Of a DNA stretch of 5,682 nt, positions 4,867-5,682 are shown in pieces. The notes beneath the pieces were generated by a model. The model ran no database searches. It was not told the DNA's origin and saw only the letters and a program-made list of their open reading frames with translations. Within the stretch, counting starts at the first letter, position 1. Every line of letters starts with the position of its first letter. The translations under genes were made by a program, and so were the position numbers. This DNA comes from Planctomycetota bacterium (lineage in GTDB: Bacteria > Planctomycetota > Planctomycetia > Pirellulales > Pirellulaceae), in NCBI GenBank assembly GCA_023417165.1, contig JAEZGD010000162.1, forward strand, positions 1-5,682, given 5' to 3'.

Positions 4867-5682
4867 ATGAAGCCACTTGATCGCTCCCGCCGCTCGTTTC
4901 TGAAAACCTCCCTCGCCTTGGCGAGTGCTGCGCCGCTGCTGAGCAGCGCGCTGCACGCTCACGCTCACGCTGACGAAACCAAACCGCTGTTCGCCTACAT
5001 TGGCACATTCAGCTCGCCGCTGAAGGACGTGTTGCCGACGCAGGTCGATTTGCCGCCTGGCAATGGTCGCGGCATTCATATCTTTCAGGTGAATCGCACG
5101 ACCGGCGAGATGACCGCCGCCGGAACCTACGACCTTGGCACCAGCCCCAGTTGCCTGGCGGTGAACGCCGCCGGCACGCGCTTGTATTCGGCCAATGAGA
5201 CCGATCGCGTCGGCGATGCTGGCGAAGGGACGGTCAGTGCGTTTGCCATCAATCGTGAAGACGGCCAGCTCACGCTGCTCAATACGGTGCGCTCCGGCGG
5301 TGCGGGGCCGACGTACGTCAGCCTGCATCCCTCCGGCAAGTTCCTGCTGGTTGCTAATTACTTCGGCGGCTCGGTTTCGGTGCTGCCGATTCTGGCGGAC
5401 GGAAAGCTCGGCAATCCCTCGGACGTCAAGCAAGACAGCGGCAAACTCGGTCCGACGAAAGCCAAGAACGCTCCGCCGGGTAGCTTCGCGTTTAGCGGTC
5501 ACGACCGCACGCACGCGCACATGATTCAGGCCGATCCTAGCGGGCGCTTCGTGCTGCACGTCGATTTGGGCTTGGACCAGATCTTTGTTTGGAAGTTCGA
5601 CGCCGAGAAAGGCACGCTCACGGCGAACGATCCGCATGCGGTCTCGCTGCCGCCAGGCGATGGGCCGCGGCACTTTCACTTC
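4867..5682 (+). CDS. Tat-exported lactonase / 6-phosphogluconolactonase-like beta-propeller (3' end outside window)
   Basis: The first 272 codons of a protein of the lactonase (YbhE/Pgl, PF10282-type) seven-bladed beta-propeller family; the frame is open to the window edge. The N-terminus is a twin-arginine signal: DRSRRSFLK (5-13), then a hydrophobic segment (14-29) and a His-Ala repeat (HAHAHA, 30-35) from three tandem CACGCT units, with probable cleavage near Ala35. Mature-protein landmarks are LFAYIGTF (41-48), LHPSGKFLLVANYFGGSVSV (153-172), the THAHMIQADPSGRF segment (215-228) and GPRHFHF (266-272), all typical of the family. Full members are about 330-400 residues, so roughly the last quarter to third is missing. 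Because it is exported, a role in the cytosolic pentose phosphate pathway is unlikely; it probably acts on an extracytoplasmic lactone or has another propeller role. The ATG at 4867 is chosen because it places the twin-Arg motif normally. An in-frame ATG at 4810 would add 19 residues, and neither has a ribosome binding site. Confidence 0.92.
   Translation, partial: MKPLDRSRRSFLKTSLALASAAPLLSSALHAHAHADETKPLFAYIGTFSSPLKDVLPTQVDLPPGNGRGIHIFQVNRTTGEMTAAGTYDLGTSPSCLAVNAAGTRLYSANETDRVGDAGEGTVSAFAINREDGQLTLLNTVRSGGAGPTYVSLHPSGKFLLVANYFGGSVSVLPILADGKLGNPSDVKQDSGKLGPTKAKNAPPGSFAFSGHDRTHAHMIQADPSGRFVLHVDLGLDQIFVWKFDAEKGTLTANDPHAVSLPPGDGPRHFHF
4954..4971 (+). repeat. three tandem CACGCT units encoding His-Ala repeats
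   Basis: A perfect 6-bp unit repeated three times at the end of the Tat signal, encoding HAHAHA (residues 30-35 of the lactonase). The unit is a multiple of three, so copy-number change would stay in frame and only alter the length just before the likely cleavage site. Confidence 0.7.

Noticed and set aside
4807..5679. 290-codon open frame on the minus strand opposite the lactonase
   Set aside because: It is Arg-rich and has no recognisable domain or ribosome binding site. It lies fully antisense to a confidently identified lactonase, as expected of a shadow frame in GC-rich DNA.
1..5682. Mobile element, CRISPR, tRNA/rRNA, riboswitch or novel defence system
   Set aside because: I saw no transposase, integrase, terminal inverted repeats, regularly spaced repeats, tRNA-like clover or defence-type domain; the genes are housekeeping or stress families plus unrecognised proteins.

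Overview
The window is ordinary-looking bacterial chromosome: moderately GC-rich, densely coding, with no insertion sequence, CRISPR array, tRNA or rRNA that I can see. The gene set, above all a Tat-exported lactonase beta-propeller beside a Nif3-family protein and a stand-alone universal stress protein, would fit a planctomycete (Pirellulales-like) or another environmental Gram-negative. That assignment is an inference from gene style, not a phylogenetic result. Four genes have a recognisable Shine-Dalgarno sequence. The lactonase and the Nif3-like gene do not.

Layout. Positions 1-282 (+) hold the 3' end of an unrecognised gene whose stop codon interlocks with that of the convergent gene. 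Three genes follow on the minus strand, read from right to left: ada (2950-1880, bifunctional O6-alkylguanine-DNA alkyltransferase and AraC-type regulator), a 195-residue secreted Arg/Asp/Tyr-rich helical protein of unknown function (1676-1089), and a Nif3/YbgI-type dinuclear-metal protein (1082-279) only 6 nt further on. A 264-bp divergent control region (2951-3214) separates ada from the rightward genes. Those are a universal stress protein (3215-3685), a Na+/Ca2+-exchanger-family antiporter (3782-4762) and the first 272 codons of a Tat-secreted lactonase/YbhE-type beta-propeller (4867 to the window end).

How the genes relate. The clearest theme is stress handling: ada senses and repairs DNA alkylation, and UspA-type proteins and cation antiporters are common stress functions. 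Nothing here shows that they form one system. The secreted protein and the Nif3-like gene are close enough to be co-transcribed, and the stress protein and antiporter may also be, with a 39-nt imperfect hairpin between them.

I found no convincing novel multi-gene system. The observations most worth a second look are the repeat structures in control regions: a direct repeat with a 21-bp phase overlapping an imperfect inverted repeat just upstream of ada, two adjacent perfect palindromes upstream of the lactonase, and the intercistronic hairpin. The internally duplicated secreted protein beside Nif3 is also of interest.
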